Shown here: positions 1 to 7,992 of the stretch, one piece after another
Layout of the letters: each line of letters opens with the position of its first letter
How positions within the stretch are numbered: the stretch's first letter is position 1
From: Acidocella sp.
Lineage (GTDB): Bacteria > Pseudomonadota > Alphaproteobacteria > Acetobacterales > Acetobacteraceae
Direction of reading: 5' to 3'
NCBI GenBank assembly: GCA_026224875.1
Contig: JAMFRU010000082.1
Span: 1 to 48,342 of the forward strand
DNA length: 48,342 nt
Program-made: the position numbers and the translations under genes
The notes under the pieces: generated by a model
Told to the model about the DNA's origin: nothing
The model's input: only the letters and a program-made list of their open reading frames with translations
Databases searched by the model: none

Positions 1-145
1 GACATCATCAAAGCAAGACCCAAACCAACCCATTCAGCCTCTCCAAATTGAGAAGCCAAATCAGAATCAATGTGAAGCCGTGCCGCAAGAGCCAGGAAAA
101 ATCCTAATGCGATTCCCCTGGCCCCCTTGGAGGACGGTCTAGGTC
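1..145. other. Left-edge stretch without a confident gene
   Basis: This is the DNA between the left border and the atpF stop codon. It is visibly less GC-rich than the neighbouring genes. One minus-strand frame stays open through the whole stretch and would read as a hydrophobic segment, but no start codon or ribosome binding site is visible for it. It could be the start of a membrane protein gene running off the edge, a decayed gene, or plain intergenic DNA. Confidence 0.25.
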
Positions 146-661
146 CTAACCCCGAAGTGCCGCTGGCGCCCCTGCGATGGCGCGGTCGATTAGGGCGGCG
201 TCGGCCTGGGCGCCGAAGGTGTCGGCCAGGAGGCTGGCGGAGGCTGCGGTGGCGATGTCTATGGCGGTGGCGCGGATTTCATTAACGGCGGCGGCTTCGG
301 CGGCTTCGATGCGTTCGAGGGCCATGCGTTCGCGGCGTTTGGCAGAGGCTTCGGCGTCGGCGGCCAGGCTGGCGGCGAGGCTTGCTGCTTCCACGTGGGC
401 GGTAGCGAGGATGGCTTTGGCGTCTTCCTCGGCTTGTTGCTGGTGGGCTTTGGCGTCGGCCAGAATTGCTTGCGCTTCGGTCTTCAGCTGTGCGGCTTCG
501 GCGAGGGCAGCGCTTACGCTGGCGCCGCGCTTATCGAGCATGGCGCCGATGACGCGCGAGATTTGCCGTCCCGCGACGGCAATGAAGATGAGGACGGCGA
601 TGAGCACCCAGAAGGAACCGTGCAGATAGAAGGCCCGGCCGGCAAAAGCTCCGTAATTCAT
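146..661 (-). CDS. atpF: ATP synthase F0 subunit b
   Basis: The 171-residue product is the peripheral-stalk b subunit, which links the membrane F0 ring to the F1 head. It has one N-terminal hydrophobic segment (about residues 15-32, FWVLIAVLIFIAVAG), followed by a long Ala/Glu/Lys-rich helix that predicts a coiled coil. The length fits alphaproteobacterial b subunits. It is the last gene of the minus-strand F0 operon and starts one base after the b' stop codon. Which of the two stalk genes is called b and which b' rests on order and length; this one has the shorter N-terminus. Confidence 0.93.
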   Translation of the reverse strand: MNYGAFAGRAFYLHGSFWVLIAVLIFIAVAGRQISRVIGAMLDKRGASVSAALAEAAQLKTEAQAILADAKAHQQQAEEDAKAILATAHVEAASLAASLAADAEASAKRRERMALERIEAAEAAAVNEIRATAIDIATAASASLLADTFGAQADAALIDRAIAGAPAALRG

Positions 662-662
662 G

Positions 663-1256
663 TTACGCTACCTTCCGTGCGGCCAACGCAGCGTCGAGAC
701 GCGTGGCGAGTTGGTCCGCGGCCGGCTGGGTGCCGGTTAGTTTCAGCAAAATCGTGCCGGCGGCTTCCGCTGCCACGGGTTTGATGGCGGCGAGTGCCGC
801 CGCCCGTGCCGTTGCGATCTGCGTTTCCGCTTCCGCGAGTTTGGCTTCGAGTTTGGCGGCCAGTGCCGTGGCTTCCGCCGCGGCATGCGCCTTGGCGTCG
901 ATCACGGCTTTTGCCACTGCCGCTTGGGCCGCGGCGCGGGCCTGGGAGATGGTGGCATTCAGCGCCTTAACGGCCGCATCGGCCTCGAGCTTGGCCGCAC
1001 GGGCGGCGGCCAGGTCGCGGGCGATGACGGCGGCGCGGTTTTCCAGCACCTTGCCGATTTCCGGCAGGCCCCAGCGCGCCAGAGCGAAATACAGCACCAC
1101 CAGGATAACCGCCATCCAGCCCACCTGGTCAAGGGTGAGCGGGTTATGGAAATCCATCTGCGGCATGGTGTCCGCCACGGCGCTGGACGGCGCCAGGACC
1201 ATCACAACGGCGGAGGGGGCCAGGGCCGACAGGAATGCGGTGCTGAGTTTGCGCAT
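663..1256 (-). CDS. atpG: ATP synthase F0 subunit b'
   Basis: The 197-residue product is the second stalk subunit typical of alphaproteobacteria and photosynthetic bacteria, where b and b' pair instead of two b chains. An N-terminal hydrophobic stretch ending near a possible AVA-D site looks like a signal or anchor extension. It is followed by a transmembrane helix at about residues 48-63 (VGWMAVILVVLYFALA) and a long Ala-rich helical stalk. The PLTLDQVGW.AVILV motif is usual just before the helix. The start codon overlaps the atpE stop codon, so the two are translationally coupled. Confidence 0.93.
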   Translation of the reverse strand: MRKLSTAFLSALAPSAVVMVLAPSSAVADTMPQMDFHNPLTLDQVGWMAVILVVLYFALARWGLPEIGKVLENRAAVIARDLAAARAAKLEADAAVKALNATISQARAAAQAAVAKAVIDAKAHAAAEATALAAKLEAKLAEAETQIATARAAALAAIKPVAAEAAGTILLKLTGTQPAADQLATRLDAALAARKVA

Positions 1257-1492
1257 TAGGTGAACAGAATGACCAGCGCGATGACCAGCGCGTACAGCGC
1301 GACGGCTTCCGTCAGCGCGAAGCCGAGCAGAACGTCTTTGAACATCGCATCGCGCGCGGCCGGGTTACGGCCGACGGCGGCAACGAAGGCGCCGAACAGG
1401 TTACCGATACCAACGCCGGCACCGGCAACGCCGATGGTGGCAAGGCCACCGCCAATATCTTTGGCGAGCAGAGCGGCTGACTGGGGATCCAT
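1256..1492 (-). CDS. atpE: ATP synthase F0 subunit c (proteolipid ring)
   Basis: The 78-residue product is the c subunit that forms the proton-carrying rotor ring. It has two transmembrane helices. The first is Gly-rich (GGGLATIGVAGAGVGIGNLF), followed by the polar loop around GRNPAARD. The second contains the proton-binding Glu in FALTEAVALYALV. The length and loop match the family. It lies between atpB and the b' gene, with a short gap to atpB. Confidence 0.96.
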   Translation of the reverse strand: MDPQSAALLAKDIGGGLATIGVAGAGVGIGNLFGAFVAAVGRNPAARDAMFKDVLLGFALTEAVALYALVIALVILFT

Positions 1493-1552
1493 GTGATTTT
1501 CCTTTCCGAGAAACTTTAAACTTTTATTAGGGTAACTTATGGGGCCGAAATT

Positions 1553-2305
1553 CTAGTGCATATGCACGGCATCATGCAAATACAGGCAGGTCAGGATGGC
1601 AAACACATAGGCCTGCAGCCCTGCCACCAGCAGCTCAAGCGCCGCCAGCGCCACGTTCAGCCCCAGCGGCACCACCGAGGCAAAGGCGCCGTAAATGCCA
1701 AGGCTCGCGGTGAGCAGCAGCATGAAGCCGGCGAACACCTCCCACATTACATGCCCTGCCGTCATATTCGCGAACAAACGCACGGAGAGCGAAACGGGGC
1801 GGGAGAGGTAGGAGATGATCTCGATGGGCACCAGCAGCGGCAGCAGCCAGCCGGGCACGCCCTCAGGCACGAAGAATTTGAAGAAGCGGAACCCGTGCGT
1901 GTAGAAGCCGACGCCGGTGGAGAACACGAACACGAACAGCGCCAGCGCCAGCGTAACGGCGATATGTGAGGTGAAGGCGAAGAAATAAGGGAACAGCCCG
2001 ATGAGATTGCCCAGCAGGATGAAGGCGAACAGGGTAAACACCAGGGGGAAGTAGCGCAGGCCTTCCTCGCCGATTGTGTCCACGCACATGTTGCGCACGA
2101 ATTCGTACAACAGCTCGACCAGCGACTGCATGCGGCCCGGCACCAGCGCGCGGGGCTTCAAGCCCAGGGCAAAGATCCCCACGATGACGATGGCGGCACC
2201 CAGCATGGCTTCGTTCGAGTTGGTGAAATTCAGCGCGCGGCCAATCGGGCCCAGCCCGGTGGTCAGCCTGAATTGTCCCAGTGCGTCGATCGATTCTGCC
2301 GCCAT
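1553..2305 (-). CDS. atpB: ATP synthase F0 subunit a
   Basis: The 250-residue multi-spanning membrane protein provides the proton half-channels facing the c ring. The key Arg lies in the SLSVRLFANMTAGH motif (about residues 174-187). The helix with Glu and Gln near the C-terminus (ALELLVAGLQAYVFAIL) is typical of the family. It sits between atpI and atpE in the minus-strand F0 operon. The upstream gap to atpI holds short tandem repeats. Confidence 0.95.
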   Translation of the reverse strand: MAAESIDALGQFRLTTGLGPIGRALNFTNSNEAMLGAAIVIVGIFALGLKPRALVPGRMQSLVELLYEFVRNMCVDTIGEEGLRYFPLVFTLFAFILLGNLIGLFPYFFAFTSHIAVTLALALFVFVFSTGVGFYTHGFRFFKFFVPEGVPGWLLPLLVPIEIISYLSRPVSLSVRLFANMTAGHVMWEVFAGFMLLLTASLGIYGAFASVVPLGLNVALAALELLVAGLQAYVFAILTCLYLHDAVHMH

Positions 2306-2338
2306 TATCTTTCCCGTCCAACCGCCTGTTTGGCCGCG

Positions 2339-2406
2339 TTTCCGCGTCCGATTATCCTGGGCGCGTTACCGCGTCCGTTATCTCTAGGCGCGTTACCGCG
2401 CCCTTA
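2339..2406. repeat. 27-bp tandem repeat between atpI and atpB
   Basis: Two full 27-base units (2339-2365 and 2366-2392) are followed by a partial third that runs into the atpI stop codon. Each unit begins TT(A/T)CCGCGTCCG and ends in GGCGCG. Units one and two differ at several central bases. The repeat fills most of the spacer between two F0 genes and so lies inside the transcript. Confidence 0.8.
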
Positions 2407-2718
2407 TTTGCTCGGCTTGCCCGACGCCCGCACGAGATTGCGGATGCCGGCAGCCATGCCGACCGGGACCATGAGGATCATCAGCCAGGGTCTCGTATGG
2501 AAAAGCCGGTCCAGCCCCCACCCGATGACCACGGCGATGACCATTGCGGCCACCAGTTCAATACCCAGACGCATTGCCAGCCCAATGGCCCGTTGCGCGG
2601 CTCCCGCCTGCTTGGCGGACGATTCGCGCACCGGCCCCGTGACCGCGTCTTCCGCCGCTTGCAGCCGCTGCTCAAATGCCGATTTGTCCTGGCCTTCGCT
2701 CATGCACCTGTTTTCCAC
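2404..2718 (-). CDS. atpI: AtpI/AtpZ-family F0 accessory protein
   Basis: The 104-residue product has a charged N-terminal half followed by two transmembrane helices (about residues 45-65 and 72-92). It matches the small F0F1-associated proteins encoded first in alphaproteobacterial F0 operons. These are thought to help c-ring assembly or to affect divalent ion handling. The segment IGWGLDRLF.TRPWLMI is typical of the family. It is divergent from ccrM, so the F0 operon promoter is expected at about 2720-2900. Confidence 0.87.
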   Translation of the reverse strand: MENRCMSEGQDKSAFEQRLQAAEDAVTGPVRESSAKQAGAAQRAIGLAMRLGIELVAAMVIAVVIGWGLDRLFHTRPWLMILMVPVGMAAGIRNLVRASGKPSK

Positions 2719-2934
2719 GGCCTTGCGGCCGCTATGACGTTGGCGGGGTTGCTACCTATGCCCCCCTGCCATGTCAAGAATACGGGGCATTATATTGTTA
2801 CAACGTAGCTTAAACGGCGCCGAATTCCGGGCAGCGTGCCGCTTAGGTATGAAATCTTACATATTACGGCACTGTTGACGCGGTTACGGCGTAAACTCCA
2901 CTTATATTGCGTACCTGTCACTCGAGGACCCGCC

Positions 2935-4020
2935 TTGCCCGTGGAAATGCCGCGCGAACTGCCGCTGGACCAGATTTTGCTCGGCGACGCCGGGACGATG
3001 CTGCGCATGCTTCCCGATGCCTCGGTCAACTGCATCTTCGCGGACCCGCCCTATAATCTGCAATTGCGGGGCGAACTGCGCCGCCCGGACGACAGCCTGG
3101 TCGATGGGGTGGATGACGATTGGGACAAATTCAACGATTTCGCCGCCTATGACGCCTTTACCCGCGACTGGCTGGCCGAGGCCCACCGGATTCTGCTGAA
3201 GGACGGCACCATCTGGGTAATCGGCAGCTACCACAACATCTTCCGCATCGGCGCGATGATGCAGGATCTGGGTTTCTGGATCCTCAACGACGTGATCTGG
3301 CGCAAGTCCAACCCCATGCCCAATTTCCGCGGGCGGCGCTTTACCAACGCACATGAAACCATGATCTGGGCGGCCAAAAGCCAGCAGAGCCGGTACAAGT
3401 TCAACTACCAGGCCATGAAGATGTTGAACGACGATGTGCAGATGCGCTCGGATTGGACCCTGCCTTTGTGTACCGGCGGCGAGCGGCTGAAGAACACGCA
3501 TGGGCTGAAACTGCACCCGACCCAGAAGCCCGAAGCCCTGCTGCACCGGGTGATCATGGCCTCGACCTCGCCGGGCGATGTGATCGTGGACCCGTTTTTG
3601 GGTACCGGCACCACCGCGGCCGTGGCCAAGCGCCTGCACCGGCATTTCATCGGCATCGAGCGCCACCCGGCCTATGTGGAGGCCGCCTGGGGCCGGTTGA
3701 AGGCCGAGGAACGGGCACCGGCAAGTGCCGTGATTGCCCCGCCGGCCGGGCGCGAGACCCCGCGCATCGCTTTCGGCAGTTTCGTGGAGCGTGGCATTAT
3801 GCCGCCCGGCACGCAGGTTATGGACAAGCAGCGCCGCATCGCCGCCGAGGTTACGGCCGAGGGCGGGCTGGTTTCGGGCGCGCATCGCGGCTCCATCCAC
3901 CAGGTAGGGGCGGCGGTTCAGAACGCGCCCAGCTGCAACGGCTGGACCTATTGGCACTTCGAGCGCGCCGGCGCCCTACTGCCACTTGACGTGTTGCGGA
4001 AAGAAATCACCGAAGGCTAA
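2935..4020 (+). CDS. ccrM: CcrM-type adenine DNA methyltransferase (GANTC)
   Basis: This is a cell-cycle DNA methyltransferase of the CcrM family, which adds N6-methyl groups to adenine in GANTC. The catalytic motif DPPYNLQL lies near the N-terminus, and the SAM-binding motif [16 protein letters not shown] follows about 170 residues later, the beta-group order. A C-terminal extension with [11 protein letters not shown] and [10 protein letters not shown] is characteristic of CcrM and absent from most restriction methylases. The start is uncertain. GAGGA at 2924-2928 is 6 nt from a TTG (2935), 12 nt from a GTG (2941) and 18 nt from an ATG (2947), all in frame. The frame is open further upstream from a GTG at 2836, but that part shows no family similarity. 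Confidence 0.94.
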   Translation: MPVEMPRELPLDQILLGDAGTMLRMLPDASVNCIFADPPYNLQLRGELRRPDDSLVDGVDDDWDKFNDFAAYDAFTRDWLAEAHRILLKDGTIWVIGSYHNIFRIGAMMQDLGFWILNDVIWRKSNPMPNFRGRRFTNAHETMIWAAKSQQSRYKFNYQAMKMLNDDVQMRSDWTLPLCTGGERLKNTHGLKLHPTQKPEALLHRVIMASTSPGDVIVDPFLGTGTTAAVAKRLHRHFIGIERHPAYVEAAWGRLKAEERAPASAVIAPPAGRETPRIAFGSFVERGIMPPGTQVMDKQRRIAAEVTAEGGLVSGAHRGSIHQVGAAVQNAPSCNGWTYWHFERAGALLPLDVLRKEITEG

Positions 4021-4024
4021 GCCC

Positions 4025-4489
4025 ATGGCGGTACAATCCGCGACGACAGGAAGCCTGCAATCACCGCCGCTGGTGATCCGCCAATCACGCGGCCACATAG
4101 TTTATTGGATGCTCTTTACCGTGGCCGTGCTGGGCTTTGGCCTGTCTGGATACGGCGGCAATGTTATCATCGGCGGGCTCGTTCCGGAATCCCTTGGCAT
4201 CATTTACGCCGGGGCCGTGCTGATGCTGTTTACCACCATCGCCTGGGCGCGGCCGGCGCGCATCACCATTTCGGCCGCCGGGTTTCGCTACCGGCAGTTC
4301 TTTTCCTCGCGCAATGTGCCCTGGGGCGATATCGCCGGCGTACACGGCAGAATTTCGCACGGCAAACAGAGCGGGGTGAGTATTACTTTATCCAAGGGCC
4401 TCCCGCTGCGGCTGTCCGGCAAGTGGCCCGTGAGCCGCGACGAACTGGAGCGCGTGATACGGCAAGCCCGCCGGCAGTGGGGAAGATAG
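4025..4489 (+). CDS. Small membrane protein with a PH-like C-terminal domain
   Basis: The 154-residue product has two adjacent transmembrane helices at about residues 27-48 and 57-75, then a soluble beta-rich segment (RITISAAGFRYRQFFSSRNVPWGDIAGV). That segment resembles the PH-like folds found in many small bacterial membrane proteins. The start at 4025 has GAAGG eight bases upstream and lies just after the ccrM stop codon; an earlier in-frame start inside ccrM is less likely. The close spacing suggests co-transcription with ccrM. The function is unknown. Confidence 0.72.
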   Translation: MAVQSATTGSLQSPPLVIRQSRGHIVYWMLFTVAVLGFGLSGYGGNVIIGGLVPESLGIIYAGAVLMLFTTIAWARPARITISAAGFRYRQFFSSRNVPWGDIAGVHGRISHGKQSGVSITLSKGLPLRLSGKWPVSRDELERVIRQARRQWGR

Positions 4490-4551
4490 AGGAAGTTTTA
4501 AACCCCGCTGCGGCTTGCGGAAGAACACGCCAGCTAACGCGCCAGAAGCAT

Positions 4552-4583
4552 ATAACCGTTAGTGCTAATAACCGTTAGTGCTA
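4552..4583. repeat. Exact 16-bp tandem duplication
   Basis: The unit ATAACCGTTAGTGCTA occurs twice back to back (4552-4567 and 4568-4583) just beyond the 3' end of the pilin gene. The two copies are identical, so the duplication is recent or maintained. Confidence 0.85.
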
Positions 4584-4590
4584 AACGCGA

Positions 4591-4764
4591 TTACTTCGCG
4601 CTGGCAACCTGCATCAAGGCAGATGCAGCGGTGGCATGCCCGCCGGTGAATGCGCCGACGGAGGCCACGGCGACCACCATCGCGACCATTGCGTATTCCA
4701 GCGAGGTCACGGCGCGCTTGTTCAATTGCAGATGCACCAATTTGTGGAAATAACGAGCCAGCAT
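4591..4764 (-). CDS. Flp/Fap-type (type IVb) pilin
   Basis: A 57-residue ORF reads MLARYFHKLVHLQLNK then RAVTSLEYAMVAMVVAVAS, ending in TAASALMQVASAK. This is the layout of an Flp pilin. A short basic leader is followed by a hydrophobic helix that begins with A|VTSLEY, with Glu at position +5 and Tyr at +6 of the predicted mature protein. A prepilin peptidase of the TadV type would cut after Ala18. GGAG lies seven bases upstream of the ATG. The gene stands alone: no Tad secretion genes adjoin it, but TadG/TadE-like genes lie at 30.2-33.2 kb. It is easily missed because it is under 60 residues. Confidence 0.85.
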   Translation of the reverse strand: MLARYFHKLVHLQLNKRAVTSLEYAMVAMVVAVASVGAFTGGHATAASALMQVASAK

Positions 4765-4944
4765 AGTCCGTCTCCATTCACCAATTTATGAACCGATGCG
4801 CCATGGATGCACGAATATAGTTACTACCCCATTAATGATGAGGAACAACGACGGGAGGGCCCGTTTTGCCTCGCCTCAAGCATTCGTGACATCACTTTGT
4901 CGTTAACGGCAAACGCGTCCGTTCAATCTGCTTAGGCCTCCCGC

Positions 4945-5970
4945 TTAGACTTCAGTAAGAAGCCCGGCCGCGCCATCGCGTACGCCGCCGCTGGGCTCGC
5001 TCTTAATCTGCGCTTCCGGCACGCCGGGCGCGCGTGCCGCCGCCACCACCGCATCCAGCATCGGCAACGGGCCGGAGGCGTAAATATCGGCGCTGGGGAG
5101 TTTGGCGAGCTGCTCGACAAGTGCCGCCGCCGCTCCACCCGGCGCCAGCGCCACGGTGAGCTGCGGCAATGCTGTGCGCAGGGCGGCCAGGCTGCGTTCC
5201 AGCAGCGGCAGACCGGCAATATCGGCCTCAAAAATGAAATACATGCGGGTACGGTCGCGCGCGGCAGCCAGTTGCCGCAGCATGGCGAGCAGAGGTGCAA
5301 GGCCGCCGCCGGCGCCGGCAAAGCAGCGCGGGCGCGGGCTGGTCTCATCGAGCACGAATTTGCCGAGCGGGCCACGCAATTCTATCGCGGCACCGCGCCG
5401 TGCCCCCGCCGCCCAGGTAGCGAACGCCTCGCCCGCCGCAGCCCTCGATGAAGCGGGGGCCAGCAAAAACTCCAGCAGCCCCTCGTCATTCGGCAGATTG
5501 ACCATGGCAATCGCCTGCCACAGCGCCGTGCCGGGGATGCGCAATTCCATGAACTGGCCGGGGGTGAACTCGGCCGCCTGGCCGTATTCGCCCTCGCGCT
5601 CCAACTGCAGCGACAGCGCCGTCCAGCCCTCGCCGGCCGGGCTTACCGCCGCGATCTTCGCGTGCCGCTCGGGTATTTTGCGGCGGCCGATCTGCGCGTC
5701 GCGGCAGGGCAGTGCCACCACCAAATTTTCGCGCGGCATGCAGCGGCACAGCAGCACGCTGCCAGGAGAAGTGGGCAGCGGCGCCTCATGCGGGGCGAGG
5801 TCGTAGGTGCCGGAAATTACCGTGGCCCGGCAGGTGCCGCAACGCCCATGCCGGCACACCGATGGCAGATACAGCCCAGCCTCCTCCGCCGCGTCCAGCA
5901 CATAGGCGGAAACGGCGCATGGAAAACTGAGGCGTATGTCATCCCGCGTGATCGCGGTGATGTCTGGCAT
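4945..5970 (-). CDS. 2Fe-2S ferredoxin/FAD-NAD(P)H reductase electron-transfer protein
   Basis: The 341-residue protein combines an N-terminal plant-type ferredoxin domain with a ferredoxin-NADP reductase module, the layout of reductase components of diiron or Rieske oxygenases. The cluster ligands are CRHGRCGTC plus a later Cys in LLCRC. The flavin-binding segment is degenerate (FMELRIPGTALWQAIAMVN, where RxYS is usual). The nucleotide part includes GAGGGLAPLLAML, and the C-terminus has IYASGPLPMLDAVV. The start at 5970 has AGGG nine bases upstream; in-frame starts at 5979 and 6021 are alternatives. No oxygenase gene lies next to it, so its partner is unknown. Confidence 0.82.
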   Translation of the reverse strand: MPDITAITRDDIRLSFPCAVSAYVLDAAEEAGLYLPSVCRHGRCGTCRATVISGTYDLAPHEAPLPTSPGSVLLCRCMPRENLVVALPCRDAQIGRRKIPERHAKIAAVSPAGEGWTALSLQLEREGEYGQAAEFTPGQFMELRIPGTALWQAIAMVNLPNDEGLLEFLLAPASSRAAAGEAFATWAAGARRGAAIELRGPLGKFVLDETSPRPRCFAGAGGGLAPLLAMLRQLAAARDRTRMYFIFEADIAGLPLLERSLAALRTALPQLTVALAPGGAAAALVEQLAKLPSADIYASGPLPMLDAVVAAARAPGVPEAQIKSEPSGGVRDGAAGLLTEV

Positions 5971-6176
5971 CGAGGGCATCCCTAGTGAAACGATCGCCGG
6001 ACTTGCCCCCGGCCGGGGCAAAGGTCAAGGCCACGCCGTGCAGATCAGACTCGTAGTCCGGCAAATTTTCAGCACCCGGTAATCCTGGGTTAATTGCCTG
6101 ATTTCTCCCAAGCCCCGCGCCAGCACAACCGAAACCCCTTCCGCCCGGCGTAAAATTTTGTCACACTGGGGCAATC

Positions 6177-6611
6177 ATGCGATTGCACGCTTCCTGTGCC
6201 GCCCGCGCCAATACGCAGGGGGGTGATGCTATTCTGCTGCTTGGCCCCCCAGGCAGCGGCAAATCGGATTTTGTGCTCCGCCTGCGGCAGTTGGGCTTTA
6301 CGCTGGTGGCGGATGACCAGGTGATTATCGAAGACGGCATTGCGCGCGCACCCGAGTCTCTGGCTGGGCTGCTGGAGGTGCGGGGCCTCGGCCTGTTCCA
6401 TCTGCCTTATCTGCCCATGGCGGCACTGCGGCTGGTCATCAACCTTGGCCACGAGCCCGAACGCCTGCCTGTGCCGCGCCGCCACGCCGTGCTGGACCTG
6501 CCGGAAGTTACAATCGACCCGGCCCTGGTTTCCGCCCCCGAGCGCGCCGCTTTGGCCCTGGATGCCGCCTGCGGCCGCATCACCCAGCTCGCCGGCGCCT
6601 TCGCTTTATGA
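6177..6611 (+). CDS. hprK: HPr kinase/phosphorylase, short alphaproteobacterial form
   Basis: The 144-residue product corresponds to the catalytic domain of HPr kinase, without the N-terminal domain found in Firmicutes; this short form is usual in alphaproteobacteria. The P-loop is GPPGSGKSDF (about residues 23-32), followed by LVADDQV and the signature stretch LLEVRGLGLFHLP. It phosphorylates HPr on its regulatory serine. It is the first gene of a PTS operon and overlaps rapZ by four bases (ATGA). Confidence 0.92.
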   Translation: MRLHASCAARANTQGGDAILLLGPPGSGKSDFVLRLRQLGFTLVADDQVIIEDGIARAPESLAGLLEVRGLGLFHLPYLPMAALRLVINLGHEPERLPVPRRHAVLDLPEVTIDPALVSAPERAALALDAACGRITQLAGAFAL

Positions 6612-7555
6612 CCCCCCCCGCCGCCCCGCAGCCCCCCGCCCCGCAGCCCGCCTCACCGCAGATCGTGTTCGTCACAGGCCTCTCGGGTGCCGGCAAGCTC
6701 TCGATTTTACGCGCGCTGGAGGACCTTGGCTTCGAGACTGTCGATAACCCGCCGCTCGCGGGATTGCTGGAGCTTGCCAGCAAGGCGGATAAAAACATCG
6801 CCATCGGCGTGGACGCGCGCTCGCGCGGCTTTTCCACCGAGTCGGTGCTCGACACGGTTTTCCGCCTGCGCCATGAGCAGAAATCCGCACCCGTGCTGGT
6901 TTTCGCCACTGCCTCGGACGAGGTTCTGCGGCGCCGCTATTCCGAAACCCGCCGCCGCCACCCGCTGGCGCATTCTGGTGCCATCGTCGAGGGCATCGCT
7001 TTGGAGCGCGATCTCATCGCCCCGCTGGCCCGTGCGGCCGATTGGCTGGTCGATACCACGCATCTGCCGGTGCCCAAGCTGCGCCAGCTCATCGAACAGC
7101 ATTTCGGCGCGCAGACTCCGGGCATGGTGCTCAACCTGGTTTCTTTCGCCTATCCGGAAGGCCTGCCGCCAGAAGCGGATCTGGTATTCGACGCGCGCTT
7201 CCTGAAAAATCCGCATTACGAACCACATCTACAAATACTTTCCGGCCTCGATCCAGAAGTTGCGAGTTTTATTGAGCAAGATCCTGATTTTGCAATATAC
7301 TTCACCAAACTACTGAATTTAATCGAATTTTTATTGCCAAGATTCGTGCAGGAAGGAAAAAAATATGCAACAATCTGTGTCGGATGCACAGGCGGACAGC
7401 ACAGATCGGTATATATGGTTGAGAAGTTGAGTTCCCATTTGGCCAAAACGGGCTGGCGCGTCGGCGTTACACACCGAGAATCTGCCCGGTTTGAGGCAGC
7501 AAAATCTGCTGCGAAGTCTATACGCCCCAAAACGGCATCGAACGAGAAAGAATGA
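6608..7555 (+). CDS. rapZ: RapZ/YvcJ-family nucleotide-binding RNase adapter
   Basis: The 315-residue product has the RapZ layout: an N-terminal P-loop domain and a C-terminal domain with ICVGCTGGQHRSVYMVEKL, a hallmark of the family. In E. coli RapZ guides RNase E to a small RNA; in alphaproteobacteria the gene travels with hprK and the PTS. Two oddities are visible. The P-loop reads GLSGAGKLS, with Leu where Ser/Thr normally follows the Lys. From about 7200 on the gene is strongly AT-rich, unlike its first two thirds. The frame and the conserved motifs are intact. The start overlaps the hprK stop codon. Confidence 0.92.
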   Translation: MTPPAAPQPPAPQPASPQIVFVTGLSGAGKLSILRALEDLGFETVDNPPLAGLLELASKADKNIAIGVDARSRGFSTESVLDTVFRLRHEQKSAPVLVFATASDEVLRRRYSETRRRHPLAHSGAIVEGIALERDLIAPLARAADWLVDTTHLPVPKLRQLIEQHFGAQTPGMVLNLVSFAYPEGLPPEADLVFDARFLKNPHYEPHLQILSGLDPEVASFIEQDPDFAIYFTKLLNLIEFLLPRFVQEGKKYATICVGCTGGQHRSVYMVEKLSSHLAKTGWRVGVTHRESARFEAAKSAAKSIRPKTASNEKE

Positions 7556-7565
7556 GCCTCCTTAC

Positions 7566-7979
7566 ATGATCGGCATGGTTCTGGTTACCCATGGTGCGCT
7601 CGCCAATGCGCTGCGCGACGCCATGGAACATGTTGTTGGCAAGCAAAAAAACCTTGCCACCGTCTGCATCGAATCCGATGCCGAGTTCGAGAGTCAACGC
7701 GCCGAGATTGCGAAGCGCGTGGCCGAGGTCGATGCCGGGGATGGCGTGATTCTGCTCACCGACATGTTCGGCGGCACCCCCTCCAACCTCGCCATGTCCA
7801 TGGCCTCCCAGCCTGGCGTGGAGATTATCGGCGGAGTGAATTTGCCCATGCTGGTAAAGCTCGCCAAAATCCGCGGCCAGCAGACTCTCACCGAAGCCGT
7901 GGCCCATGCCGAAGCCGCCGGGCGCAAGTACATCTGCTCCGGCCACGACCTTTCCCCCGCCTGCCGCGCCGCCGAATAA
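7566..7979 (+). CDS. PTS EIIA component, mannose/fructose-type IIA fold
   Basis: The 137-residue product begins MIGMVLVTHGALANAL; the His of VTHG is the phosphorylated residue. TDMFGGTPSNLA is the signature of the mannose-family IIA domain. With no IIB, IIC or IID gene nearby, it is most likely a regulatory EIIA receiving phosphate from HPr rather than part of a sugar transporter. The start at 7566 gives the standard family N-terminus; an upstream in-frame start would lie inside rapZ. It follows rapZ by ten bases. Confidence 0.92.
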   Translation: MIGMVLVTHGALANALRDAMEHVVGKQKNLATVCIESDAEFESQRAEIAKRVAEVDAGDGVILLTDMFGGTPSNLAMSMASQPGVEIIGGVNLPMLVKLAKIRGQQTLTEAVAHAEAAGRKYICSGHDLSPACRAAE

Positions 7980-7992
7980 GGGGGCCGCTCTC

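Noticed and set aside
4565-4777. A 70-codon minus-strand frame over the pilin gene
   Set aside because: The overlapping 57-codon frame carries the complete pilin pattern and a better ribosome binding site.
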